Of a stretch of 64,000 nucleotides of DNA, positions 17,900 through 26,436 are shown piece after piece (the stretch's first letter is position 1; each line of letters begins with the position of its first letter). Under the pieces are notes generated by a model. It saw nothing but the letters and a program-made list of their open reading frames with translations. It did not search any database and was not told where the DNA came from. Origin of the DNA: Algoriphagus sp. (GTDB lineage: Bacteria; Bacteroidota; Bacteroidia; Cytophagales; Cyclobacteriaceae); assembly GCA_029945945.1 (NCBI GenBank), contig JAQSDM010000005.1:186001-250000 (forward strand), read 5' to 3'. The position numbers and the translations under genes were made by a program.

Positions 17900-19254
17900 C
17901 CTCTGTTTATTTTATACCAGTCTTTAAAAGATTCTTTCGGCAATTCCGGCAAGTCCCGACTTTTTCCATAAGAATTGAGAGGGTTGTAAATAAGGCTATC
18001 AGGCAGGGTTTTAAGAGCTGCCCGCATCAGGGTTCCGGAGATTTTGTAAGCAAGAGGACTTTTGAAAATCCCGTTGCCCAACTTCATCGACAAGCTTTTT
18101 CCGGAAGTTCCCTGGGCTTTGGTGATTTCCTGTCTCCAGGCGTAAAGCTGTTCGTGAATGTTGATTTTAACTGGGCAAACGTCCGTGCAACTGCCGCAAA
18201 GAGTGGATGCAAAAGGCAAGGTGCTGTATTTTTTCAAATCCAAACCGGGCGAAAGTATTGAACCAATCGGACCCGGAACAGTACTTTCATAACTGAAACC
18301 ACCACTTCGACGGTAGATTGGACAGGTATTCATGCAAGCTCCGCAACGAATACATTTCAGTGAGTTTCTGAAAGTTTCACGACCGAGTTGAGCAGTGCGG
18401 CCATTGTCCACCAAAATGATATGAGTCTCTCTACCTGCAGACGGGCTTCTGAAATGAGAAGTGTAATTAGTGATAGATTGGCCTGTCGCAGATCTCGCCA
18501 ATAATCGAAGAAAAACGCTCAGATGCTCACGCTTTGGGATGATCTTTTCGATTCCCATACAGGCGATATGCACATCGGCAAGATGCACACCCATGTCCGC
18601 ATTGCCTTCATTGGTGCAGACAACAAATTCTCCGGTTTCTGCAATTCCAAAGTTCACTCCTGTGATGGCGACTTTTGCTCCCAGGAATTTTTCCCGAAGG
18701 TGAATCCTCGCTGCCTGAGTAAGGTAAGTTGGGTCTTCGTTTCCTTCTTCGGTATGAAGCTTTTCGTGGAAAATCTTTGAAATATCACCTTTTTTAAGGT
18801 GAATTGCTGGCAATACAATATGGCTGGGAGGCTGATTCAAAAACTGGACAATTCGCTCGCCCAAGTCTGTGTCCACGACTTCGATTCCGCTTTTCTCCAA
18901 ATATGGATTCAAATGGCACTCTTCCGTCAGGATGGATTTACTCTTGACGATTGCCTTACAGTTTTTCTCCTGGAGGATGCTCAGGACGATTGAATTATGC
19001 TCTTCGGCATCTTTTGCCCAGTGAACTTTGATCCCGTTTTTAGATGCGTTTCGCTCAAAATCTTCCAAATAAGTATCCAGATTTCCGAGAACATTGTCTT
19101 TGATTTTCGAAGCGAGTTCCCGCAATTGTTCCCATTCCGGAATGGTATGGCTGATTTTGTCCCGCTTATCTCTGACAAACCACAACGTCTCATCGTGCCA
19201 TTTTGATTTGGCAGCATCCTGAAGGAATTCCGCAGCTTGTACCGGATGGCTCAT
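17896..19254 (-). CDS. lutB: Lactate utilisation iron-sulfur protein B
   Basis: A 452-aa protein with an N-terminal LUD domain and a C-terminal ferredoxin part. Two cluster motifs are visible: CIRCGACMNTCPIYRR and CGSCTDVCPVKI. They supply the Cys ligands for two 4Fe-4S clusters that carry electrons from L-lactate oxidation. Length is typical for LutB/YkgF. It overlaps lutA and lutC by 4 bp on each side, a tight operon. Confidence 0.95.
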   Translation of the reverse strand: MSHPVQAAEFLQDAAKSKWHDETLWFVRDKRDKISHTIPEWEQLRELASKIKDNVLGNLDTYLEDFERNASKNGIKVHWAKDAEEHNSIVLSILQEKNCKAIVKSKSILTEECHLNPYLEKSGIEVVDTDLGERIVQFLNQPPSHIVLPAIHLKKGDISKIFHEKLHTEEGNEDPTYLTQAARIHLREKFLGAKVAITGVNFGIAETGEFVVCTNEGNADMGVHLADVHIACMGIEKIIPKREHLSVFLRLLARSATGQSITNYTSHFRSPSAGRETHIILVDNGRTAQLGRETFRNSLKCIRCGACMNTCPIYRRSGGFSYESTVPGPIGSILSPGLDLKKYSTLPFASTLCGSCTDVCPVKINIHEQLYAWRQEITKAQGTSGKSLSMKLGNGIFKSPLAYKISGTLMRAALKTLPDSLIYNPLNSYGKSRDLPELPKESFKDWYKINRG

Positions 19255-20009
19255 GAGATGGCTTCGTTTAGGATTTCGGCGATGTGTTTGAACTGAAGCG
19301 CTTGTTTGTTTCTGGAAGCGATTCCCTGCAAATGCATAATGCAGGACATATCTCCGCCGGTGAGGATTTCCGCTCCGTGAACCAGATGATCTTCCAGCCG
19401 GTCTTTACCCATTTGGATGGAAAGTGCCTCTTCAGTCACAGCGAAAGTTCCTCCAAAACCACAGCATTCATCTGTTCTGGTGAGTTCAACCCACTCCAAA
19501 CCCACAAGGTTCTCCAAAAGTTTTCGCGCCTTGCTAAATGGTTTTTCATTCAATTCAGAACTGGAAGCCAATCGCAAACCTCTTTGCCCATGACAAGAGG
19601 CATGGTATCCGACACGATGTGGATAGCTTCCGTCTATTCGTTCTACTTTCAGCACATCGGTGATAAACTCCGATAGCTCATAGACTTTATGGTGAAGTTC
19701 TGCTTGTTCTTTTTCTAATTCAGGGATGGCTGGAGTGTGTTCTTTTACATGGAGTACGCAACTTCCTGAAGGTGCGACTACGTAATCGTACTCTTTGAAT
19801 GTCTCGATAAAATGCCGGGTAGTTCCCACCGTGTTTCTCTCAAAACCAGCATTCGCCATTGGTTGTCCGCAGCAAGTCTGACCTTGTGGATAACTGACTT
19901 TGCAGCCCAGTTTTTCCAGTAATTCAAGTGTGGCAATCCCTACTTTTGGATAAAACTGATCCACATAACATGGGATGAAAAGGGCAATATGAGGGGAGTC
20001 TGGCTTCAT
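19251..20009 (-). CDS. lutA: Lactate utilisation protein A, (Fe-S)-binding CCG-domain protein
   Basis: A 252-aa protein with two CCG domains (CYVDQFYP...CCGQPM and SCHGQRG...CCGFGGTFAV), as in LutA/YkgE and heterodisulfide reductase B subunits. They bind an unusual iron-sulfur centre. It works with LutB and LutC as an L-lactate dehydrogenase. It starts 12 bp after the kinase gene, which places lactate oxidation directly in the rhamnose operon. Confidence 0.94.
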   Translation of the reverse strand: MKPDSPHIALFIPCYVDQFYPKVGIATLELLEKLGCKVSYPQGQTCCGQPMANAGFERNTVGTTRHFIETFKEYDYVVAPSGSCVLHVKEHTPAIPELEKEQAELHHKVYELSEFITDVLKVERIDGSYPHRVGYHASCHGQRGLRLASSSELNEKPFSKARKLLENLVGLEWVELTRTDECCGFGGTFAVTEEALSIQMGKDRLEDHLVHGAEILTGGDMSCIMHLQGIASRNKQALQFKHIAEILNEAIS

Positions 20010-20021
20010 GCAGTGTAAAAG

Positions 20022-21356
20022 TTAAGCCTTCTTATCCATTGTAACGAGCATGGCTGCACCTAATGCGGAACCATTTGGGAAATCGCTTGGAATAATCTCC
20101 ATTTCCGGAAGTTTTTTGCCAAGCATACCCAGAAACACATCATTTGCATTGAAACCTCCGTCGACGAAAAGGCGATTGACCGGAGCTCCATCCAAAACAA
20201 GTTTCAATGATGCAACCTGAATATCTGTAAGTTCATGGATAAAGGTGTAGTAAGCTTCGGTAAAATCAGAAAAGCCTGCCCAATCTGTCTCATTGGCTTT
20301 TTCTAATCCGTAATCGGCCGGTTTCAGGTAATGAAATCCGATTCGTTTTGCGGGATGATTTCTGACTTTTTCGAATTGCTCTTCGTCAAATTTCAGCTTT
20401 TTGTAAGTTCCCAAAGGAAGATCAAAGAACCCATACATCTCATCCACCTGATATTTATGCTCTTCACCGATGAAGAGCCGGCTGATTTTGATCGGTTCCC
20501 CATTGATGCTTAAAAATTGAAGGCAATCCTTCACCAGCTCGGATTCTGTAAGGGTAGTTTTATTGAACGGATTGATGCTGATCGCCCAAGTTCCGGTTGA
20601 GAGAAGCGCAAAGGGCTCAGTTTCCTGTTTTAAATAAGGAAGCAAAGCTGCTGATGAATCATGAACTCCGATTCCGCAGGGAATTCTGCCCAGAGCAAGT
20701 TTGGTTTTCAGGAGCGTATTTCCAGGAACAATTGGGGGAAGGAGAGGCAGGATACCTTCTCGTTTTACCCATTCATGGTATCCTTTTGACTCAAAATCCC
20801 AAAGTCCGGTGTGACAGCCAATGCTGGTGTAATCTGAAACCATGATTCCGGTAAAAAGAAAACTCAAATACTGGGGCAGGTGTAAGCAATGACGGACATT
20901 TTTGAAAAACTCCGGCTTAGCGTATTTAATGAAATAAATCTGGAGGCCTGAATTCAACATGGCCAGAGGAGGAGAGGAGGTTTTTTGGCAAAAAGCCATT
21001 TTACCTCCGTTTTCCGAATAGAATCTCTCCAAAAGGTCCTCCGGGAAAGGTTTCAGATAATCGTAAAGTGGAGTTGCCGGTATTCCATTTCCATCCGTAT
21101 GGACAAATGAAGCGCCATGCCCTGAGAAATTGACTTGCTTAATATCAAATTCTTTTGATTCGAGCGCAACCGTGAAAGTCGCGATCATCCATTCTTCAAC
21201 CGGTTTTAGTGGTTCGCTTGGGAATCCATCTTCATCTATATCTGCTTCAAGACGGATATATGTATTGTAGACTTCCTTCAGATTTTCATCAAAAAGAAAG
21301 AATTTCTTATTCGTTTTCCCAATGTCAAAGACAGCGGTAACCGGTATTCTGTTCAT
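20022..21356 (-). CDS. rhaB: FGGY family carbohydrate kinase, probable L-rhamnulokinase
   Basis: A 444-aa FGGY kinase. The N-terminal phosphate-binding part is FDIGKTNKKFFLFD; FSGHGASFVH and GIGVHDSSAALLPYL carry substrate and catalytic Asp positions; FVDGGFNANDVFLGML is the C-terminal ATP site. It should phosphorylate L-rhamnulose to L-rhamnulose-1-phosphate. The specificity is inferred from context: it lies between the GntR regulator, lutABC and the rhaEW aldolase gene. Other sugars of this family (fuculose, xylulose) cannot be ruled out from sequence alone. Confidence 0.87.
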   Translation of the reverse strand: MNRIPVTAVFDIGKTNKKFFLFDENLKEVYNTYIRLEADIDEDGFPSEPLKPVEEWMIATFTVALESKEFDIKQVNFSGHGASFVHTDGNGIPATPLYDYLKPFPEDLLERFYSENGGKMAFCQKTSSPPLAMLNSGLQIYFIKYAKPEFFKNVRHCLHLPQYLSFLFTGIMVSDYTSIGCHTGLWDFESKGYHEWVKREGILPLLPPIVPGNTLLKTKLALGRIPCGIGVHDSSAALLPYLKQETEPFALLSTGTWAISINPFNKTTLTESELVKDCLQFLSINGEPIKISRLFIGEEHKYQVDEMYGFFDLPLGTYKKLKFDEEQFEKVRNHPAKRIGFHYLKPADYGLEKANETDWAGFSDFTEAYYTFIHELTDIQVASLKLVLDGAPVNRLFVDGGFNANDVFLGMLGKKLPEMEIIPSDFPNGSALGAAMLVTMDKKA

Positions 21357-21377
21357 AAATCTACTTTTGACTTAAAC

Positions 21378-22412
21378 TCAAAGGGATTTCCGAACGATGA
21401 ATCGGAATGGATTTTTGATTGGGATTCTATCCTCATCCCCAAGGATTTGATTGGCAATTGATCTTCCCATGTGATTGAAATCGGTCGAAATAGTGGTGAT
21501 TCCTTCGGCCAGAATTTCCTTTAGTGGGGTATCATTGTAGGAAATGATACCAACATCTTTCCCGAGTTTTAACAATTGTTCGCGACTTTTTTTGATAATA
21601 TTCACCAAGTCAGTTTCCGCAAGAACGATGAAAGAATCTCCTTCATAAAGAGGCTCATCGTCTATACCGTCCACAATCATGTTATTGAAATCGTGGAAGA
21701 AGCAGAATCTTTTGAAGCCGTCCATGATTTCGACAGGATAATGGTCTCCTTTTGGGAATACTAAAATCAATCGGCTGTATTTTCTAAGAAGGGAAATTCC
21801 TGATTCAAGTGCCTCGAAAATGTCTTTTGCAAAATCCTGATAAATCCCTGGGAATTCATTCTCATGGCCTTTCACTGCCCTGTCAATGATCAAAAGTTTA
21901 TCCTTTGGAATCTTTTTGATCAAGTCGTAGGCTGTCTCTGGATGTGAATTTTTATCAAAGAAGTGTGGTGCAAGGACGTAGTAATTGTAGTTTCCAAGAT
22001 TTTGAGCCAATAGGTCTTCTAATAGATTCCTGTTGTAATGATGGATTTGAAGATCTACAGATGCGTGGCCTCCAAGTGTCTCTAAGATGGAATAATAGAT
22101 AATTTTTTTATATGAACTGAGCTTGTTGAATAAGAGCAGCACTTTGACTTTGCTGCCCATATTCGTCGAGCATATGTAAAATCCCTTTCCCCTTACGGAT
22201 GTGATAATGCCCCTATCCCTTAATTCATTGTAGGCTTTTTCCACAGTATCTCTGGATAAGAGCAAGTCAAAACTTGTCTCATTGATAGAGGGAATCCTAT
22301 CGCCATTCTTCAAATTTCCTTTTTCTATTTCATCCAGAACAAGGTTGACAACCTGAAGGTATTTGGGCGTTCGGGAATCTAAGTGAATGCGGTCTGACTT
22401 ATCGATTATCAT
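21378..22412 (-). CDS. GntR-type regulator with LacI-like effector domain, probable rhamnose regulator
   Basis: A 344-aa protein. Residues about 15-80 form a GntR winged helix (YLQVVNLVLDEIEKGNLKNGDRIPS, SRDTVEKAYNELRDRGIITSVRGKGFYI). The rest is a periplasmic-binding-like sugar sensor of LacI type (VGIISYNDTPLKEILAEGITTISTDFNHMG). This domain order is known for sugar regulators of Bacteroidota. It sits between rhaEW and the kinase gene with gaps of 39 and 21 bp, so it probably controls the locus from within it. Its operator was not identified. Confidence 0.88.
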   Translation of the reverse strand: MIIDKSDRIHLDSRTPKYLQVVNLVLDEIEKGNLKNGDRIPSINETSFDLLLSRDTVEKAYNELRDRGIITSVRGKGFYICSTNMGSKVKVLLLFNKLSSYKKIIYYSILETLGGHASVDLQIHHYNRNLLEDLLAQNLGNYNYYVLAPHFFDKNSHPETAYDLIKKIPKDKLLIIDRAVKGHENEFPGIYQDFAKDIFEALESGISLLRKYSRLILVFPKGDHYPVEIMDGFKRFCFFHDFNNMIVDGIDDEPLYEGDSFIVLAETDLVNIIKKSREQLLKLGKDVGIISYNDTPLKEILAEGITTISTDFNHMGRSIANQILGDEDRIPIKNPFRFIVRKSL

Positions 22413-22451
22413 TGGGTGGGTGGGTTTATTGTTTAAGGAACTGAATTGAGA

Positions 22452-24572
22452 TTATCTGGGGAATGCTGCCGCCAGACCTCCATCAACATTGATCATATTT
22501 CCGGTTGTTTTGTCTAAAAGACCGCTTACAAGTACAAAAGCAGCGTCAGCGATGTCACTTACTTTTACACTTTCCTTCAGCAAGGTGCGATTTGCATAAT
22601 ACTGAGGAAGATCCTTCACATCAATTCCGTAAGCTTTAGCGCGATTTTCCGCCCAGCCACCTTCCCAGATATTTGAGTTTTCGATCACAGCATCCGGGTT
22701 CACCACGTTTACTTTGATTTTATAGTCAGCCAGTTCTGCTGCCATTAATCGTGACATATGCAATTGCGCCGCTTTTGCAGTACCATAAGCTACGTTTTTT
22801 GGACCAGCAACCAAAGCATTTTTGCTAACAATATTGACGATATCACCGCCTAATCCTTGTTCTCTCATGATTTTCACTCCGGCTTTGGATACAGAATATT
22901 GTCCCATTACCAGGATATCATTGAGTCTTGACCAGTCCTGATCTGTGTGATCTTCGAAGGTCTTGCTGATAGAAATTCCTGCATTGTTGACAATGATATC
23001 TACTCCTCCAAATCTCAGGCAAGTTGCTTCGATTGCTTTTTCAAGGCTTTCTCCATCGGTCACATCGAGCACCACACCGAGGAATGAATCCTTTCCATAT
23101 TTCTTTTGGAACTCTTGTTCTGCTTGCTTCAAGCGATCCGCATCTTTGTCTGTTACGACCACGCAAGCGCCTTCCTGAATGTATTTTTCAGCGATGCCTT
23201 TTCCGATTCCGCCTGCACTTCCTGTTACCAGGGCGATTTTTCTTGAAAGAGGCTTCTCTTTTGGCATTCTTGAAAGTTTAGCTTCTTCCAAAAGCCAGTA
23301 TTCGATGTCAAATGCTTCCTGAAGCGGAAGGGAAACGTATTCGGAAACTGCCTCTGCTCCGCGCATTACGTTGATTGCATTGATGTAAAATTCACTCGCC
23401 ACACGGCTTGTCTGCTTGTCTTTTGCAAAGCTGAACATCCCTACTGCCGGCCATATGATGATGACAGGATTAGGGTCTCTCATGGCAGGACTATTATGAT
23501 GCTTATGCTTCAGATAGTAGTCAGCGTACATTTCACGATAAGCCTGGAAAGCAGCACCAATTTTGGATTTCAGATCTTCCACATTTGAGAAATCCTCATT
23601 TTCCGGAAGATCCAAAACAAGCGGGCTGATCTTGGTTCGAAGGAAGTGATCCGGACAGCTGGTTCCCATAGGAGCCAATTTTCCAAGGTCATGACTATTG
23701 ATGAATTGTAAAACCTCAGGAGCATCGGTGAATGTGCCGACCATTCGCTTTTCTGATGAAGCTAAGCCTCTCAGGATCGGAGCGATTTTAGCTGCTTGCT
23801 TTTTTCTGTTTTCTGGTCTGAGAGATTCTGTTTTTTGTCCTCCGAAAACAGGTCTTCTTTTTCCGTAATTATCCGCCAAATAGGCTGAGGCAGTTTCGAT
23901 TACTTCAAGGCTATTGATGTAGCAATCGTAAGCGGTATCTCCCCAGGTGAAAAGTCCGTGACCACCCAGCATGATTCCGCGGATTCCCGGATTTTGATCC
24001 AGAGCTGCTTTAAGTTTTAGACCAAGATCAAATCCCGGTCTCTGCCATGGAACCCAGGCAATTTGACCTTTCCAAAGGTCCTGTGTTATTTTCTCTCCAT
24101 CCTTGGAAGCAGCAATTGCAATAGCGGCATCTGGGTGAAGGTGATCTATATGCTTGAATGGTAAAAATGAGTGAAGAGGAGTATCAATAGAAGGTGCCTT
24201 CGATTGCAAATCATAGATGCAATGGTTGAAAAGCTCCACCATTTCGTCTTCAAATTCAAGACCTCTGTAGATACCTTTCAATGAGCGAAGCTTATCCACA
24301 TAGAGGCCTGCCAAGCCTGCTTTTGTAAGCGTCCCTATATCTCCTCCGGATCCTTTTACCCACATTACTTCGACTTTTTCTTTCGTCAATGGATCAGGTT
24401 CCATCGTCTTACAGCTGGTGTTTCCACCTCCATAATTTGTAATCCGGAGATCAGCTCCGAGTATATTTGACCTGTAGATAAGTAAATCGACTTCGTTTCC
24501 GGCGAGCGCAGCAGCTTTTGCTTCATCCCAAAGAAAACTTACATACTTAAAACTTTTAATAGGTGTATCCAT
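22452..24572 (-). CDS. rhaEW: Bifunctional rhamnulose-1-phosphate aldolase/lactaldehyde dehydrogenase
   Basis: A 706-aa fusion. The N-terminal part (about 1-400) is a class II aldolase/adducin domain with metal His residues (DHLHPDAAIAIA and LGGHGLFTWG). The C-terminal part (about 435-706) is a short-chain dehydrogenase with the Rossmann motif TGSAGGIGKG and catalytic YGTAK (Tyr near 594). This matches RhaEW. The aldolase cuts L-rhamnulose-1-phosphate into DHAP and L-lactaldehyde, and the dehydrogenase oxidises the latter to L-lactate. LutABC encoded downstream can use that lactate. First gene of the minus-strand operon. Confidence 0.94.
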   Translation of the reverse strand: MDTPIKSFKYVSFLWDEAKAAALAGNEVDLLIYRSNILGADLRITNYGGGNTSCKTMEPDPLTKEKVEVMWVKGSGGDIGTLTKAGLAGLYVDKLRSLKGIYRGLEFEDEMVELFNHCIYDLQSKAPSIDTPLHSFLPFKHIDHLHPDAAIAIAASKDGEKITQDLWKGQIAWVPWQRPGFDLGLKLKAALDQNPGIRGIMLGGHGLFTWGDTAYDCYINSLEVIETASAYLADNYGKRRPVFGGQKTESLRPENRKKQAAKIAPILRGLASSEKRMVGTFTDAPEVLQFINSHDLGKLAPMGTSCPDHFLRTKISPLVLDLPENEDFSNVEDLKSKIGAAFQAYREMYADYYLKHKHHNSPAMRDPNPVIIIWPAVGMFSFAKDKQTSRVASEFYINAINVMRGAEAVSEYVSLPLQEAFDIEYWLLEEAKLSRMPKEKPLSRKIALVTGSAGGIGKGIAEKYIQEGACVVVTDKDADRLKQAEQEFQKKYGKDSFLGVVLDVTDGESLEKAIEATCLRFGGVDIIVNNAGISISKTFEDHTDQDWSRLNDILVMGQYSVSKAGVKIMREQGLGGDIVNIVSKNALVAGPKNVAYGTAKAAQLHMSRLMAAELADYKIKVNVVNPDAVIENSNIWEGGWAENRAKAYGIDVKDLPQYYANRTLLKESVKVSDIADAAFVLVSGLLDKTTGNMINVDGGLAAAFPR

Positions 24573-24845
24573 AGCAATTGGCAGGTTGATTCGTATAGTG
24601 AATTTGTATCAAAAGCAGACATTAGGTATCCTGTGCTGTCTTGAATGGTGATATTTTATTTGATTAAGCTTCCAAACCGGACTAAAAGCAGGTTTTTATT
24701 TTAAAATTCTTATTACTTCGATAATCTAAGTTTAAGCGTCCTCCCCCAAAGTTATTTTGTTTCAATTCATTAAAAAAATGATAAAGGATACAGCAGGATA
24801 GAAATAGAGGTGGCGATGATTTTATTATGAATTAAAATAACCTGT
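24573..24845. promoter_or_regulatory. Divergent rhamnose promoter region
   Basis: A 273-bp AT-rich gap between the two divergent rhamnose operons. It must hold both promoters and probably the operator of the GntR-type regulator. I could not find a convincing palindromic operator or a full TTG/TAnnTTTG promoter pair by eye. Confidence 0.5.
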
Positions 24846-26249
24846 ATGAAGAAGAATTTTTTCCAAAAGATAGTTTCTGATACAAACGAGTTTGAGAGAA
24901 CTCCCATACCGCAGCAAAACCTTAAAGGGAGTAATAGCTTTCTTGGAATGTATGCCGGAGAGCATACCGCCGGAACTGAGTTTGTGATAGGTCCTCTCTT
25001 TGTCGCGCATGGCGTCACTGCAGGAGACCTGGTTTTCGGCTTGTTGATTGGTAATATCCTGGCAGTATTGAGTTGGGCTTTCATTACTTCTCCGATCGCA
25101 ACAGCAAGAAGGCTGACTTTATATTACCAACTGGAAAGAATCTCCGGGGTTCAGGTAGTCCGCTGGTACAATCTGGTCAATGCGCTGATGTTTTGTTTCC
25201 TTGCAGGATCCATGATTGCAGTGTCCGCAACGGCTGTTGGGATTCCTTTCGATCTGGAAATGCCCACTCTTCAGGATTGGATGCCCCGTACTCCTGGTTG
25301 GGTGATCACCGTTCTTTTGATGGGAGCGATCATTACATTAGTAGCGATCAGAGGATATAGTCAGGTGGCAAAATTTGCAAATATCATGTCACCATGGATG
25401 GTCCTGATTTTCATTTCAGCCGGATTTATCGGATTGACGCAACTTGGTGTGGATTCATTTGACAGTATGATTTCTATCGCTCAGGAAGTAATCTGGACGG
25501 GAGTGCCACTTCCGGGTATGTCCAAATTCACCATTTGGCACATTATCTTTTTTACCTGGTTTTGTAATATGGCAATGCATATCGGGATGTCGGATCTTAC
25601 CATTCTCAGATATGCCAAATCCTGGACTGCCGGGTTTTATACTTTTGCAGGTGTTTTCCTTGGGCATTTTCTGGCTTGGATTGCTTCAGGGATTTTATAT
25701 ACGGTTTTCCTTCAGGCCAACAATGCTTCTCAGGAATTTGCACCCGGTGAAATTGCTTTTCAAACAGCCGGAATAGCCGGTGCAGTTTGTGTGATTGTAG
25801 CGGGATGGACGACTGCCAATCCTACAATTTATAGAGCAGGATTGGCTTTGCAGGGGATTTTTCCAAAAGTTCCAACCTGGAAAATCACTGCAATTGTGGG
25901 AGGAATCACAAGTTTAGCGGCTTGCTTTCCTGCGTTGGTTATGAGGTTGTTGGATTTTGTAGCGCTTTACGGTTTGCTTCTGATGCCGATGGGAGCAGTG
26001 ATTTTCGCTGACTTTTACTTTGCTGACAGGTTTGGTTTTCAAAAAGAACAAGCACTTACTAATAATTCCAAATTCAGTGCTCCGGCCTTATTTTCCTGGA
26101 TACTGACTCTGGTGTTCTGCCTTGGGTTGAATCAGTTTTATGGAGTTGAAATTTTCTTTTTAGGTCTTCCGGGATGGTTTGTGGCGGTATTTCTTTTCAT
26201 TGCTTTATCAAAAATCAAGTATCCACTCAACAAATCAATTATCGCATGA
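24846..26249 (+). CDS. NCS1-type permease, candidate rhamnose importer
   Basis: A 467-aa protein with about twelve transmembrane segments. It resembles the nucleobase:cation symporter-1 family: an N-terminal F-L-G-M-Y-AGEHTAGTEFVIGPLF part, a TSPIATARRLTLYYQLERISG loop and later WTTANPTIYRAGLALQG. Known members carry cytosine, uracil, allantoin, thiamine or hydantoins. Here it is the first gene of an operon with rhaI and lies divergent from rhaEW. No other sugar importer is seen in the locus. A role in rhamnose uptake is inferred from position only. Confidence 0.85.
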   Translation: MKKNFFQKIVSDTNEFERTPIPQQNLKGSNSFLGMYAGEHTAGTEFVIGPLFVAHGVTAGDLVFGLLIGNILAVLSWAFITSPIATARRLTLYYQLERISGVQVVRWYNLVNALMFCFLAGSMIAVSATAVGIPFDLEMPTLQDWMPRTPGWVITVLLMGAIITLVAIRGYSQVAKFANIMSPWMVLIFISAGFIGLTQLGVDSFDSMISIAQEVIWTGVPLPGMSKFTIWHIIFFTWFCNMAMHIGMSDLTILRYAKSWTAGFYTFAGVFLGHFLAWIASGILYTVFLQANNASQEFAPGEIAFQTAGIAGAVCVIVAGWTTANPTIYRAGLALQGIFPKVPTWKITAIVGGITSLAACFPALVMRLLDFVALYGLLLMPMGAVIFADFYFADRFGFQKEQALTNNSKFSAPALFSWILTLVFCLGLNQFYGVEIFFLGLPGWFVAVFLFIALSKIKYPLNKSIIA

Positions 26250-26425
26250 AGACTCTTCTAAAACTTCTTTCTTTTATTGGATTAGTCTTGACAGGATTAC
26301 CATCGATCCTTTTTTTCATGGAGAAAATCGAACTCGAAACAAGTCATCATTTAATGACTGTAGGAATGATCATCTGGTTTGTGACCGCCCCTTTTTGGAT
26401 CAATGCTAAAGTAGATAAAGCCTAA
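26246..26425 (+). CDS. Small two-helix membrane protein in the rhamnose operon
   Basis: A 59-aa protein beginning MKTLLKLLSFIGLVLTGLPS, with a second hydrophobic segment MTVGMIIWFVTAPFWI. Its ATG overlaps the permease stop (ATGA), so translation is coupled. rhaI starts 11 bp after its end. It may be an accessory subunit of the permease. No known family recognised. Confidence 0.75.
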   Translation: MKTLLKLLSFIGLVLTGLPSILFFMEKIELETSHHLMTVGMIIWFVTAPFWINAKVDKA

Positions 26426-26436
26426 TTTCCGCACGT

